The notes under the pieces are model-generated. The model did no database searches. It had not been told where the DNA came from and saw nothing but the letters and a program-made list of their open reading frames with translations. The position numbers and the translations under genes are program-made. A stretch of DNA of 64,000 bases, from NCBI RefSeq assembly GCF_050003625.1, contig NC_134397.1:97324162-97388161 (forward strand), given 5' to 3'. This DNA is from Haematobia irritans. Its lineage: Eukaryota; Arthropoda; Insecta; Diptera; Muscidae. Numbering within the stretch: the first letter of the stretch is position 1; each line of letters opens with the position of its first letter. Below are positions 10,048 to 21,064 of the stretch, piece after piece.

Positions 10048-12474
10048 AAAAGTTGAACCTATGGTTATTGCGAGAGTCACCGAGAACTCTGAAGAGAGTA
10101 TTCTTGATGACTCGATTGAAGCGGCTGATGTGACGGTTGTTGAAAATCTCGATGGTCCTACGGATCCTCCAGATAAATCTTCATCATTGTAAGGCTGCAT
10201 GTGCTGCCTTAAAAGTTCTCCTGATGAAAGGGGACATAGACATAGTTCTTATTCAAGAACCATACGTTTATAGAAACAAAATACATGAATTAAGTACTCC
10301 GGGGTTCAAACTATTGCAGTATACTGGTAATGATGTAAATTGAGCCTGTATAATTGCCAAAAACGAGCTTAACTTGTTTCTGCTTTCTTCAGTGTGCAAT
10401 GCAGACACTGTCGTTGCTAATTTAGAAATAGCCAAATGCGAATATTGGGTATCTTCGGTCTACATGGGACATGACAGGGAGATGCCTCCATGTGCCGTTA
10501 AGACCTTAGTTGAGGAGTCACTGAAAACAAAGACGAAACTCATTATGGGATGCGATGCGAATGCGCATCATAGTATATGGGAAAGTAGTGATACTAATGC
10601 AAGAGGAGGGTCGCTAATAGAGTTTATTTTGCGTACTAAATGGTAGTCTGCAACAAGGGAGATGCCCCAACCTTTGTCACTAAAAACAGGTAAGAGGTTT
10701 TGGAAATCACCTTGGCCTCGCAAGAACTGAATTAAATGATATCTGAGTGGCAGGTTTTAAGTGAACACAGCTTCTCAGATCATCGCTACATCAGTTTCAA
10801 ATTTGATGTTCATACCACCAAGACCATACTTCCGCCAAAAGTTAGGAAATATGACTGGAATAGGTATAGGGAATTGTTCAATATGATGATACCGGAAATA
10901 ACAGACACAAATATGAAAAATGTGCAAGATATCGAACATACAGTGGAGCGGATTACTAAGGCCTTCAATATCTCACTGAAAGCTACATGCCCTAGAGGGA
11001 AGCTCAAGGGGAAAAATCGACCACCATTGTGGTCTACGGAATTAAGTAATATGAGGAAATCCTGCAGGAGGCTCTTTAACAAGGCAAAGTCCACTAGAGC
11101 CCCTGAGGATTGGGATGCTTACAAGAAGAATCTGAGAGGATACAAGCGAGAACTGAGAAATGCTCAGCATAACTCTTGGAATGATTACTGCAGCAGTATT
11201 GAGAATACGTCCGAGGCTTCCAGACTACGGAAGGTTCTAGCATCCACCAAGTCCGCTCCAGGTTTCATTACAACATCGGAGGGCAATTGGATAACGTCCA
11301 GTGAGGAGACGCTGGAGGTACTATTGGACACACATTTTCCTGGAAATCAGACGGTTGAACCAGGTTCTGGCGGTGCCACAGTGGCTCAGCGGTCGTTTCC
11401 TATCGAGGAAATTGTATCGGAATCTAGAATAAGATGGGCGTTAAATAGCTTTGGAGCATTCAAATCCCCCGGACCTGATGGAATTACTCCGGCGGAGTTA
11501 CAAGCAGTGACTGACAAAATTATCCCCTGGTTGTCGGCGATATATAAAGGATGTATCAACTTATCATATATCCCAGGAAAGTGGAGGGAAACAAAAGTCG
11601 TTTTCATACCTAAAGCGAGAACAGCCTCTCACTCGAGGGCGAAGGATTTCCGACCAATCAGCTTATACTCATTCCTACTTAAGACTCTGGAGAGGATGAT
11701 AGACATGTATCTTAGAACTAGCGTGGATTCAAGTTTGCTCTCGAAACGACAGCATGCATACTCGAAGGGCAGGTCTACTAAGACCGCATTGCACGAACTA
11801 GTCAGCTTTATTGAAAGCTCACTATCTGTCAAAGAATACACAATCGTGGCGTTTCTAGACATCGAAGGGGCGTTCAATAATGTCCATCCGAGCTCGATAT
11901 TAGATGGACTGACAACTCTGAATGTTGATCCATGTATACTTAGGCTATTAGACGAACTTCTAATGAAAAGACGTATTTCAGCCACACTAGGACAAGCAAA
12001 CATACAAAGGTATGTGAACAGAGGCACTCCCCAAGGAGGAGTTCTATCACCTCATCTTTGGAATGTTATAACCTTCTGGTTACCCTAGAAAAAGAAAGGA
12101 TAAAAGTGGTGGGATACGCAGATGATGTGGCTCTAGCAATCAGGGGAAAATTCCCATCCTCAATCAGAGATATTATTCAGAGGGCCCTCCGGATGACTGA
12201 AAAATGGGCGAAAGACAATGGTCTTGGGGTAAATCCTGCAAAGACTGAACTAGTCATGTACTGCAAAGATCGCAAAACTCCCACGGTTAGGCCCATTTCC
12301 TTAGGGGTATTGAAATTCCCTTTGGTGAGTGTGCAAAATACCTTGGCGTTATTTTGGACAGGAAGCTGAACTTTAAGCTTAATATTGAAGAAAGGGCGAG
12401 AAAAGCAACGGTAGCTTTGTACTCGTGCAAAAAGGCAATAGGAAAAAGTGGTGCCACTTTAACCTAACCTAACC
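10048..12474 (+). mobile_element. LOA-type LINE, copy a (5'-truncated, internal deletion)
   Basis: Starts inside ORF1 (VEPMVIARVTENSEE) and runs through ORF2. Removing about 1.9 kb relative to copy d, it jumps from the RT thumb (YSCKKAIGK, 12448) directly to the 3' end TGCCACTTTAACCTAACCTA. The RNase H domain is therefore absent. ORF2 opens with an ATG (MVLRILQINLHHCK) that overlaps the end of ORF1. Damage includes a TGA at about 10341 and frameshifts near 10640 and 12062. Confidence 0.85.
10736..12088 (+). pseudogene. LOA ORF2 fragment: endonuclease end and RT
   Basis: A 450-residue frame, read by similarity from about 10740. It contains SEHSFSDHRYI (endonuclease end), then RT motifs FKSPGPDGITPAELQ, IPGKWRETKVVFIPK, KDFRPISLYSFLLKTLER, VAFLDIEGAFNNV and RGTPQGGVLSP. 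A short deletion near 12062 shifts the frame, so the catalytic YADDVAL lies in the next frame (about 12113). It reverse-transcribes LINE RNA in intact relatives; here it is dead. Confidence 0.85.
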
Positions 12475-13095
12475 ATCATCCCTTGTTGTGGGATTCGAGA
12501 GGGCTCTCACTGTTGACCACAATTTACCAGTTCCTGTGCCTAAGTTACATTGCTTCAGGTGCTCTAACCAAGTGTTCCGCTTGTGCTCGTCGACTATCTT
12601 ACTAATCTCTATATTCAGTTCCCTGATTCTAGAATCACCAGTGTTAGCACCACGGCGTTCACCACGCTCGTCTTCCCGCCGCTTCGGCTGGGAAGTTGGG
12701 CCTTGCTTGGGCAATTCGACCAGCGGGTATGAAGCGGGTATCCCGGAACACCCTCTGGGCAACATGAACATGAGAGGGTGACTCACTGAAGCCGTGATCT
12801 GTATATATTCTGAAGCCTACCCAGTTGGCTTTCTTTTGATTGATGAACGTCCGGCGTTCAGAGGTTATGAAATCGGAAGGTCGGTCAATGGTGAGAATTA
12901 TGGGGAGGTGGTCTGATCCCAATGAAATGACGGGTTGCCAGGAAACGTCATTTATCCGACCAGCGGACGCTAAAGATAAATCCGGCGAACTGCTGCAATC
13001 ACCCATAATTCTCGTGGGCCGCAATCCCACGGCGGCGGTTTCTTCGTACCGGATTGAACCGATGGATCCCACCAGTTGACCAGCGGCTGCCAAAT
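12475..13095 (-). pseudogene. LINE endonuclease fragment (second non-LTR family)
   Basis: Minus-strand frames at 12659-13093 and 12469-12786 together encode the end of an endonuclease and the linker to RT: GRINDVSWQPVISLGSDHLP (the SDH motif of APE endonucleases), FINQKKANWVGFRIYTDHGF, then HKRNTWLEHLKQCNLGTG and KLWSTVRALSNP. A frameshift lies near 12700. This differs from the LOA family and is probably I/Jockey-group. It abuts the 3' tail of LOA copy a with no spacer. GC content is noticeably higher than its surroundings. Confidence 0.65.
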
Positions 13096-13605
13096 CAGTG
13101 TACGTGTACGTGTTATGCCTTGGTAGTTCATTTGGATGAAGAAATTTATAAAACTAAAAAACAAAAATTTTCTCTTCAATTTCACTTTTTATTTCTATTA
13201 GTATTTTTGTTACACTTTTACTTCTTAGCTTCAACCTGTATCTGTTGGCACCATAACAACGCTTTAGCACACTTAACCGCAAACGCCATTGAACACGATG
13301 CATCAAAACGTCTATTCAAATGTTGTGACTACTCCCTGATATGTTCTTTATTATTATTATTACTATTATTATTATGAATGAAAAACTAAAGAACGATGGT
13401 TCCAAATCTCACCATCGGAAATATTTCTAAAAAATTGTTTTTTATGTTATACATCGTTTTTATTGTTATTTTCGACATATATTTTTGTATAAATATATTT
13501 TTTCCATAAATAGCATTTCAAAACCTTATTAATAGAACTTCCATGGAAGTGAAAAAGTCAAACGGCACAGGTTCAAATCAAATTTTCACTTAAATTAGCC
13601 TCATT
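13096..13605. other. Noncoding, AT-rich, with TTA microsatellite
   Basis: No gene seen. A (TTA)n-like run lies at about 13350-13376. Confidence 0.5.
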
Positions 13606-13643
13606 GCGTACTTGTTCAAAAGGACTACACCGATGGGGATCCC
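13606..13643 (+). repeat. 38-bp direct repeat, left of LOA copy b
   Basis: Matches 15705-15742 with one mismatch (A/G). Begins GCGTACTTGTTCAAAAGG and ends GATGGGGATCCC. The pair exactly brackets LOA copy b. Confidence 0.85.
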
Positions 13644-15704
13644 GTTATATCCAAATGAAGGTGTATAAAAACGATCAGCTAACGGATTCAGAAATGGACA
13701 AGCCTCTGTCTGAATCAGAAGTAAACGGAACCTCTTGCGAAGTCGAGGGAGATACCAAAGTTGAAGACATGGATAGATACCGTATGCGTGAGGAAGTTTC
13801 TACTGCCTCAGAACTCACCAAAGTTGAACCTATGGTTATTGCGAGAGTCACCGAGAACTCTGAAGAGGGTATTCTTGATGACTCGATTGAAGCGGCTGAT
13901 GTGACGGTTGTTGAAAATCTCGATGGTCCTACGGATCCTCCAGATAAATCTTCATCATTGTAAGGCTGCATGTGCTGCCTTAAAAGTTCTCCTGATGAAA
14001 GGGGACATAGACATAGTTCTTATTCAAGAACCATACGTTTATAGAAACAAAATACATGAATTAAGTACTCCGGGGTTCAAACTATTGCAGTATACTGGTA
14101 ATGATATAAATCGAGCCTGTATAATTGCCAAAAACGAGCTTAACTTGTTTCTGCTTTCTTCAGTGTGCAATGCAGACACTGTCGTTGCCAATTTAGAAAT
14201 AGCCAAATGCGAATATTGGGTATCTTCGGTCTACATGGGACATGACAGGGAGATGCCTCCATGTGCTGTTAAGACCTTAGTTGAGGAGTCACTGAAAACA
14301 AAGACGAAACTCATTATGGGATGCGATGCGAATGCGCATCATAGTATATGGGTAAGTAGTGATACTAATGCAAGAGGAGGGTCGCTAATAGAGTTTATTT
14401 AGCGTACTAATCTGGTAGTCTGCAACAAGGGAGATGCCCCAACCTTTGTCACTAAAAACAGGTAAGAGGTTTTGGAAATCACCTTGGCCTCGCAAGAACT
14501 GAATGAAATGATATCTGAGTGGCAGGTTTTAAGTGAACACAGCTTCTCAGATCATCGCTACATCAGTTTCAAATTTGATGTTCATACCACCAAGACCATA
14601 CTTCCGCCAAAAGTTAGGAAATATGACTGGAATAGGTATAGGGAATTGTTCAATATGATGATACCGGAAATAACAGACATAAATATGAGAAATGTGCAAG
14701 ATATCGAACACACAGTGGAGCGGATTACTAAGGCCTTCAATATCTCACTGAAAGCTACATGCCCTAGAGGGAAGCTCAGGGGGGAAAATCGACCACCATT
14801 GTGGTCTACGCAATTAAGTAATATGAGGAAATCCTGCAGGAGGCTCTTTAACAAGGCATAGTCCACTAGAGCCCCTGAGGATTGGGACGCTTACAAGAAG
14901 AATCTGAGAGGATACAAGCGAGAACTGAGAAATGCTCAGCATAACTCTTGGAATGATTACTGCAGCAGTATTGAGAATACGTCCGAGGCTTCCAGACTAC
15001 GGAAGGTTCTAGCATCCACCAAGTCCGCTCCAGGTTTCATTACAACATCGGAGGGCAATTGGATAACGTCCAGTGAGGAGACGCTGGAGGTACTATTGGA
15101 CGCACATTTCCTGGAAATCAGACGGTTGAACCAGGTTCTGGCGGTGCCACAGTGGCTCAGCGGTCGTTTCCTATCGAGGAAATTGTATCGGAATCTAGAA
15201 TAAGATGGGCGTTAAATAGCTTTGGAGCATTCAAATCCCCCGGACCTGATGGAATTACTCCGGCGGAGTTACAAGCAGTGACTGACAAAATTATCCCCTG
15301 GTTGTCGGCGATATATAAAGGATGTATCAACTTATCATATATCCCAGGAAAGTGGAGGGAAACAAAAGTCGTTTACATACCTAAAGCGAGAAAAGCCTCT
15401 CACTCGAGGGCGAAGGATTTCAGACCAATCAGCTTATACTCATTCCTACTTAAGACTCTGGAGAGGATGATAAATATTTATCTTAGAACTAGCATCGATT
15501 CAAGTTTGTTCTCGAAACGACAGCATGCATACTCGAAGGGCAGGTCTACTGAGACCGCATTACATGAACTAGTCAGCTATATTGAAAGCTCACTATCTGT
15601 CAAAGAATACACGTTTCTAGACATCGAAGGGGCGTTCAATAATGTCCATCCGAGCTCGATATTAAATGGACTGACAACTCTGAATGTTGATCCATGTATA
15701 CTTA
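13644..15704 (+). mobile_element. LOA-type LINE, copy b (internal fragment)
   Basis: Begins in ORF1 (YIQMKVYKNDQLTDSEM) and ends in the RT palm (TTLNVDPCIL), so both the 5' end and the whole 3' end, including the CCTAA tail, are missing. ORF1 tail is 13644-13963. ORF2 starts at an overlapping ATG and is read through EN (13920-14402) to a TAG, with more breaks at 14861 and near 15105. It is nearly identical to copy a over the shared part, so the two are recent relatives. Confidence 0.85.
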
Positions 15705-15742
15705 GCGTACTTGTTCAAAAGGACTGCACCGATGGGGATCCC
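15705..15742 (+). repeat. 38-bp direct repeat, right of LOA copy b
   Basis: Partner of 13606-13643. A weaker, shorter echo (CCAAAAGGACTGCATCGG) follows at about 15778, so the flanking locus may already have been repetitive. Confidence 0.85.
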
Positions 15743-15949
15743 ACGATGCGGTTTAAAAGAAATCTTTGTGGACTAGTCCAAAAGGACTGCATCGGAAGTT
15801 AGACAATAATCGATGGGGTATTCCCGGATGCACTTTAAAACAAACGCTTGTGGAACAACTTCATGTACATGTACATGTAATAATGTCATATTTATTAACC
15901 TATCATTACCGATTATATATGGTATTATGCAAGATAAAAAATAAGAAAT
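15743..15949. other. Noncoding spacer
   Basis: No gene. Contains a short alternating TGTACATGTACATGTA palindrome near 15864. Confidence 0.4.
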
Positions 15950-16126
15950 CAAGTAACTACGGCCTTAAGTTCAGCCGGGCCGAGGGTTAGGTTAGGTTAG
16001 GTTAAAGTGACAGCCCGATTAAGTTTCAGGCTCACTTAGACTATTCAGTCCATTGTGATACCACATTTAACTAAAAGTACCTATTACATATGGGAACTTC
16101 TAGTGTTAACCACTGAACCTTCTCTA

Positions 16127-16799
16127 TTATTTTCTTTCGTTGAACCAACCAGATTGTTCCAAAAACATTAACAGACTGCCTAAGTTAACGTTTTCCAGGT
16201 CCGTCAGTAATCTAAAGCTATATGCCCCTAAAATTCGGTTACGCCTTACACAATATGCAGGACACTCACACAAGAGGTGTTTAATTGATTCCTTTTCCTC
16301 CGCATCATGACAGCTCATACAGTAGTCATTATACTTCGCACCAATAGTTTTTGCAAATTCGCCTATCAGGCAGGGACCCGTTATAGCAGATATCAGAAGT
16401 GATATCTGACGTCTTGAGAATACTAGCATATCTAGTGTGCGGTTCAAGTTTAACTGGGGCCATATTGGTGTCATTACAACTCTTGCAATTCTCCCATCAA
16501 ACATTTACCATCACAACAGCCTTCTCACGGAGTAAGAACTTGTAGATAGCCAGAGACATACCAACAGATTCCAGTTCCCCTGGAATATGTAAGGTAGTCC
16601 CTAGCCTCGCCAACTCATCCGCTTCGCAGTTCCCCGGTATGTTCCTATGGCTAGGCACCCATATTAGCTGAATATTGTACTGCTCAGCCATCTCGTTGAG
16701 AGATTTGCGGCAGTCGATGGCCGTTGTCGAGTTATAGAACACAGAGTCCAAGGATTTTATTGCAGGTTGACTGTCTGAGTATGTAACTATTAATGCCAA
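16127..16799 (-). pseudogene. LOA ORF2 C-terminus: RNase H and zinc-knuckle-like end
   Basis: Two minus-strand frames joined at about 16500. The first gives the RNase H part ([39 protein letters not shown]). The second gives the tail ([36 protein letters not shown] with a Cys/His cluster). A frameshift separates them. Confidence 0.8.
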
Positions 16800-16929
16800 T
16801 ATTTATTGGAACATTACTTCTCAGCCAATTCACCACCTCTCTTATTGCTAATATTTCAGCCTAAAAAACACTACAGTGATTAGGTAATCTTTTCGCTATT
16901 CGAATTTCCAGATCTTTAGAATATACTCG

Positions 16930-17280
16930 AAAGGAATAAGTTTTGTTTTTTGAAATACCTCAAAACCCGTATAAGATAGAAATTTCTTATTTTCGGTCTC
17001 AAAATCATATTTTTTATAATTTAGTATGTACGAACTCAAAATAGTGATAATAGAACATGGCTAAAAATGACTTAGACCACTTTAGACCGAACAAAGCTTT
17101 TTGCCCTTTTTGGATTGGACATTTTTTAAAACTTTAGACACAAGCTAAGTACAATATTAACCATAACTTTTGATAGAAATGTCCAATAAATTCGAACTTT
17201 TGACAGGATGAAATTCACATCAATCCGAATAAAAAACAGCGAACTCCAACGAAACATGCTAAGTCGACTTAGCGTACTCT
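16930..17280. other. Unrelated insert within LOA copy c
   Basis: About 350 bp of AT-rich sequence with no match elsewhere in the window. It replaces the LINE segment between the RT thumb and RNase H. No terminal repeats seen. Confidence 0.5.
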
Positions 17281-17289
17281 AGAATGAGG

Positions 17290-18135
17290 ACATCGATATA
17301 GCATTATAGGTCTAACCAGTGCCATGTATAGCCAATGCACAATTTTCGGTTTGAGTCCCCACTTTTTTCCTATTGCCTTTTTGCACGAGTACAAAGCTAC
17401 CGTGGCTTTTCTCGCCCTTTCTTCAATATTAAGCCTAAAGTTCAGCTTCCTGTTCAAAATAACGCCAAGGTATTTTGCACACTCACCAAAGGGATTTTCA
17501 ATACCCCTAAGGATATGGGCTTAACCGTGGGAGTTTTGCGATCTTTGCAGTACATGACTAATTCTGTCTTTGCAGGATTTACTCCAAGACCATTCTCTTT
17601 CGCCCATTTCTCAGTCATAACATCTGTATAACATCTCTAATTGTGGATGGGAATTTTTCCCCGACTGCTAGGACCACATCATCTCCGTATGCCACCACTT
17701 TTATCCTTTCTAACAGCCTAAGTATACCTGGATCAACAGCCTAAGTATACCTGGATCAACATTCAGAGTTGTCAGTCCATTTAATATCGAGCTCGGATGG
17801 ACGTTATTGTATGCCCCTTCGATGTCTAGAAACGCGACCATTGAGTATTCATTGACAGATAGTGAGCTATCAATAGAACTGACTAGTTCATGCAATGCGG
17901 TCTCAGTAGACCTGCCCTTCGAGTATGCGTGCTGTCGTTTCGAGAGCACACTTGAATCGACGCTTGTTCTAAGATAAATGTCTATCATCCTCTCCAGAGT
18001 ATTAATTAAGAATGAGGATAAGCTGATTGGTCGGATATCGTTCGCACTCAAGTGAGAGGCTTTTTCCGCTTTAGGTATGAAAACGACTTTTGTTTCCCTC
18101 TTTTCTTTTCTTGAATATATGCTAAGTTTATACAT
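17290..18135 (-). pseudogene. LOA reverse transcriptase fragment (copy c)
   Basis: Minus strand. The RT fingers and palm read KVVFIPKAEKASHLS, VAFLDIEGAYNNVHPSS and LNVDPGILRLL, then break. The thumb follows in pieces (RKLNFRLNIEERARKATVAL). The palm segment with YADD lies around 17650-17700 and is degraded by deletions. Confidence 0.75.
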
Positions 18136-18411
18136 CCTTTATATATCACCGTCAACCAAGGGATAATTCTCTTATGTTGAGCCCTTCTCAGTTCTCGTTT
18201 ATATCCTCTCAGACTCATCTTGTAAGTGTCCCAATCTTCCGAAGCTCTTGTGGACAGCCGGGCCGAATCTTAAATGCCCACCGTCATGAATCATGGATTG
18301 CTGGGAAATGTATAGAATGCCAGGAGGATTTGATGAAAGCCAACGCACTGAAATTTTCGACTCAGCAATTTCAAAGCAGTCCCAAGTTATCTTTACACTA
18401 ATACTTTGACA

Positions 18412-19350
18412 TTACGCAGTAACAAAACGAAATAAAAATAAGATCAAGGGATTTGTAACTATATGAAAAGATGATACACAGTGGGAGTTAAGATGATTCA
18501 ATTTGTAAGAAGAAAATTCCCAAATGTTTTCTCCATAAGAAGTTAGCATGAAGGGAACAAAATTGAATTATCTCTCCCTGCCAGATCTATCCTAAAGGCT
18601 GTGGAAAAGTTCATTCGCCCGAACTGAAACATGTACAGCCTAGGCGTGTATAGATTGGTATCTGGCGTTTTCTTTTCAATTATTCCATAGATCAAATTCC
18701 TTGATGTAATTTCTCATTAAGCTTGAAAAATAATTAATTGTAAAATTAAAAAAATATCATGCATTTGTACGTTAATTGCCTGTTTCGGTATTAGGCTAAC
18801 ATGAAAAATAATAAGTAACGAAGAGCCCATCGTAAACTAGAAAAAAACACTACTAATGTACGCGTTAGAATTGTTGTTGTCTCCTTGTAACATGTTTCTG
18901 TAAGTTGTCACATGTTGTTGTTAACTATAGAAACAAAAGCTTTGTTTGATTGTTCACTACTAATGTGGATTCAGCGTAGCTTCTAAAAATAAAATTTCAT
19001 GTTGTTGCATTATTGCAGTAACAAAACGAAATAAAAATAAGATCAAGGGATTTGTAACTAAATGAAAAGATAATGCACAGTGGGAGTTAAGATGACTCAA
19101 TTTGTAAGAAGAAAATTCCCAAATGTTTTCTCCATAAGAAGTTAGCGTAAAGGGAACAAAATTGAGTTATCTCTCCCAGCCAGATCTATACTAAAGACTG
19201 TGAAAAAGTTCATTCGCCCGAACTGAAACACGTACAGTCTAGGCGTGTATAGATTTGTATCTGGCGTTTTTTTTTTGTCAATGGTTCCATAGATCAAATT
19301 CCTTGATCTAATTTGTCCATAAAGCTCGAAAAATAATTAATTGTAAAATT
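18412..19350. repeat. Spaced direct repeat (two units of about 335 bp)
   Basis: Unit 1 (18412-18748) and unit 2 (19013-19350) are close copies, sharing for example GCAGTAACAAAACGAAATAA and CATTCGCCCGAACTGAAACA, and are separated by 264 bp of unrelated sequence. No coding frame. Unit 2 runs directly into the hairpin element at 19351. Confidence 0.8.
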
Positions 19351-20566
19351 AACAAGTAAGGAAAGTCTAAAGTCGGGCGGGGCCAACTATATTATACCCT
19401 GCCCCACTTTGTAGATCTAAATTTTCGATACCATATCACATCCGTCAAATGTGTTGGGGGCTATATATAAAGGTTTGTCCCAAATACATACATTTAAATA
19501 TCACTCGATCTGGACAGAATGTGATAGACTTCTACAAAATCTATAGACTCAAAATTTAAGTCGGCTAATGCACTAGGGTGGAACACAATGTTAGTAACAA
19601 ATATGGGAAACATTTAAATCTGAAGCAATTTTAAGGAAACTTCGCAAAAGTTTATTTTTGATTTATCGCTCGATATATATGTATTAGAGGTTTATGAAAA
19701 TTAGAGTCATTTTTACAACTTTTCGACTCAGCAGTGGTGATTTTACAAGGAAAATGTTGGTATTTTGACCATTTTTGTCGAAATCAGAAAAACATATATA
19801 TGGGAGTTATATCTAAATATAAACCGATTTCAACCAAATTTGGCACGGATAGCTACAATGCTAATTCTACTCCCTATGCAAAATTTCAACTAAATCGGAG
19901 TTAAAAATTGGCCTCTGTGGTCATATGAGTGTAAATCGGGCGAAAGCTATATGGGAGATATATCCAAATCTGAACCGATTTCAACCAAATTTGGCACACA
20001 TAGCTACAATGCTAGTTCTACTCCCTGTGCAAAATTTCAACCAAATTGGGGTAAAACTCTGGCTTCTGGGACCGTATTAGTCCATATCGGGCGAAAGATA
20101 TATATGGGAGCTATATCTAAATCTGAACCGATTTCAATCAAATTTTGCACACTTGACTATACTACCAATTGTACTCCTAGTGCAAAATTTCAACCAAATT
20201 CGGCCAAAAGTCTGGCTTCTGGGGCCATATAAGTCCATATCGGGCGAAAGATATATATGGGAGATATATCTAAATCTGAACCGATTTCTTCCAAAATCAA
20301 TAGGGTTCCATTCTGACCCACATTAGGAACGTGTGCTAAATTTGAAGGCGATTAGACTTAATTTGGGACCTAGACTTTGATCACAAAAATGTGTTCACAG
20401 ACAGACGGACGGACGGACAGACGGACATGGTTATATCGACTCAGGGACCCACCCTGAGCATTATTGCCAAAGACACCATGTGTCTATCTCGTCTCCTTCT
20501 GGGTGTTACAAACATATGCACTAACTTATAACACCCTGTTCCACAGTGTGGCGCAGGGTATAAAAA
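19351..20566 (+). mobile_element. TATACCC-hairpin element (i), with internal tandem units
   Basis: Starts AACAAGTAAGGAAAGTCTAA and ends in an imperfect palindrome (CACCCTG...CAGGGTATAAAAAG). It contains about three tandem units of 150 bp (each with ATGGGAG[CT]TATATCTAAATC and CAACCAAATTTGGCACA) and an ACAGACGGACGGACAGACGG stretch near the end. Noncoding. Similar elements in reverse orientation lie at 50630-51667 and 56695-58270. Class uncertain; a rolling-circle origin is possible given the terminal hairpin. Confidence 0.7.
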
Positions 20567-20609
20567 GAAGGAAAATGTTAACTAATATATGGAATGCATT
20601 CTACCTAAT

Positions 20610-21064
20610 TGTTAAACTGTGTTTAACAAATTTCTAATTGAAATGAATTTAATATCCATTAATTAAATGAATTCCTAATTATTCAAACCTAGCTTAAGTC
20701 CATAATCCTTTCCATCATTATTAGGTGGCAACTATTTATTCATTCAACAAGAACAAAAGAGCTCTCATCCAATGGATAAATAGTTTCCACTGAGAATTAT
20801 TATTATTGTTGCAACTTTTTATTGCTGAATTTAAAATATGATGGATGCCTTCACTTTTTTTCTCCTTAACATTACTTACTTAGCAACCTGTCGAAGCAAG
20901 TCGAAGCGGTAAGGGTGAAAGAAGCTCCAATAAACTTTAACAACAAAATCCTAAAACGAAACATTTGTTGTTTTCTTTTCTTTCCATGTTGGGAACTTTA
21001 TGCTTTCCTTTACAATCTGTGAGGTTACGAAATTAATACAGTCCATTTCTAGCACTCTGTCACA
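20610..21064 (+). mobile_element. Solo BEL/Pao-type LTR
   Basis: 455 bp running TGTTAAACTGTG...CTCTGTCACA, nearly identical to the 3' LTR of the second BEL element (50104-50550). No internal region follows. The flanking pentamers (CTAAT, AGATT) do not match, so a clear target duplication is not visible. Confidence 0.75.

Larger units (their letters stand above)
15984..18254 (-). mobile_element. LOA-type LINE, copy c, with 12-bp target duplication
   Basis: Minus-strand copy. The 3' tail TTAGGTTAGGTTAGG starts at 15984 and the 5'-truncated end is at 18254. The target-site duplication CAGCCGGGCCGA is at 15972-15983 and 18255-18266. It carries the C-terminal CCHC-like/RNase H part (16127-16800) and RT part (17290-18135). 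Between them, 16930-17280 is unrelated sequence that replaces the RT-RNase H linker. A 24-bp tandem duplication occurs at about 17714-17760, and an internal deletion near 18150 joins the RT fingers to the ORF2 linker. Confidence 0.85.
15950..18411. repeat. CAAGTA/ACGGCC-type hairpin-family element, split by LOA copy c
   Basis: The left piece 15950-15983 (CAAGTAACTACGGCCTTAAG) and the right piece from 18255 (GGGCCGAATCTTAAATGCCC) read as one element start. They resemble 59508 onward (CAAGTATATACGGCCGTAAG). LOA copy c interrupts it. Similarity on the right fades after about 18330. Confidence 0.55.
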
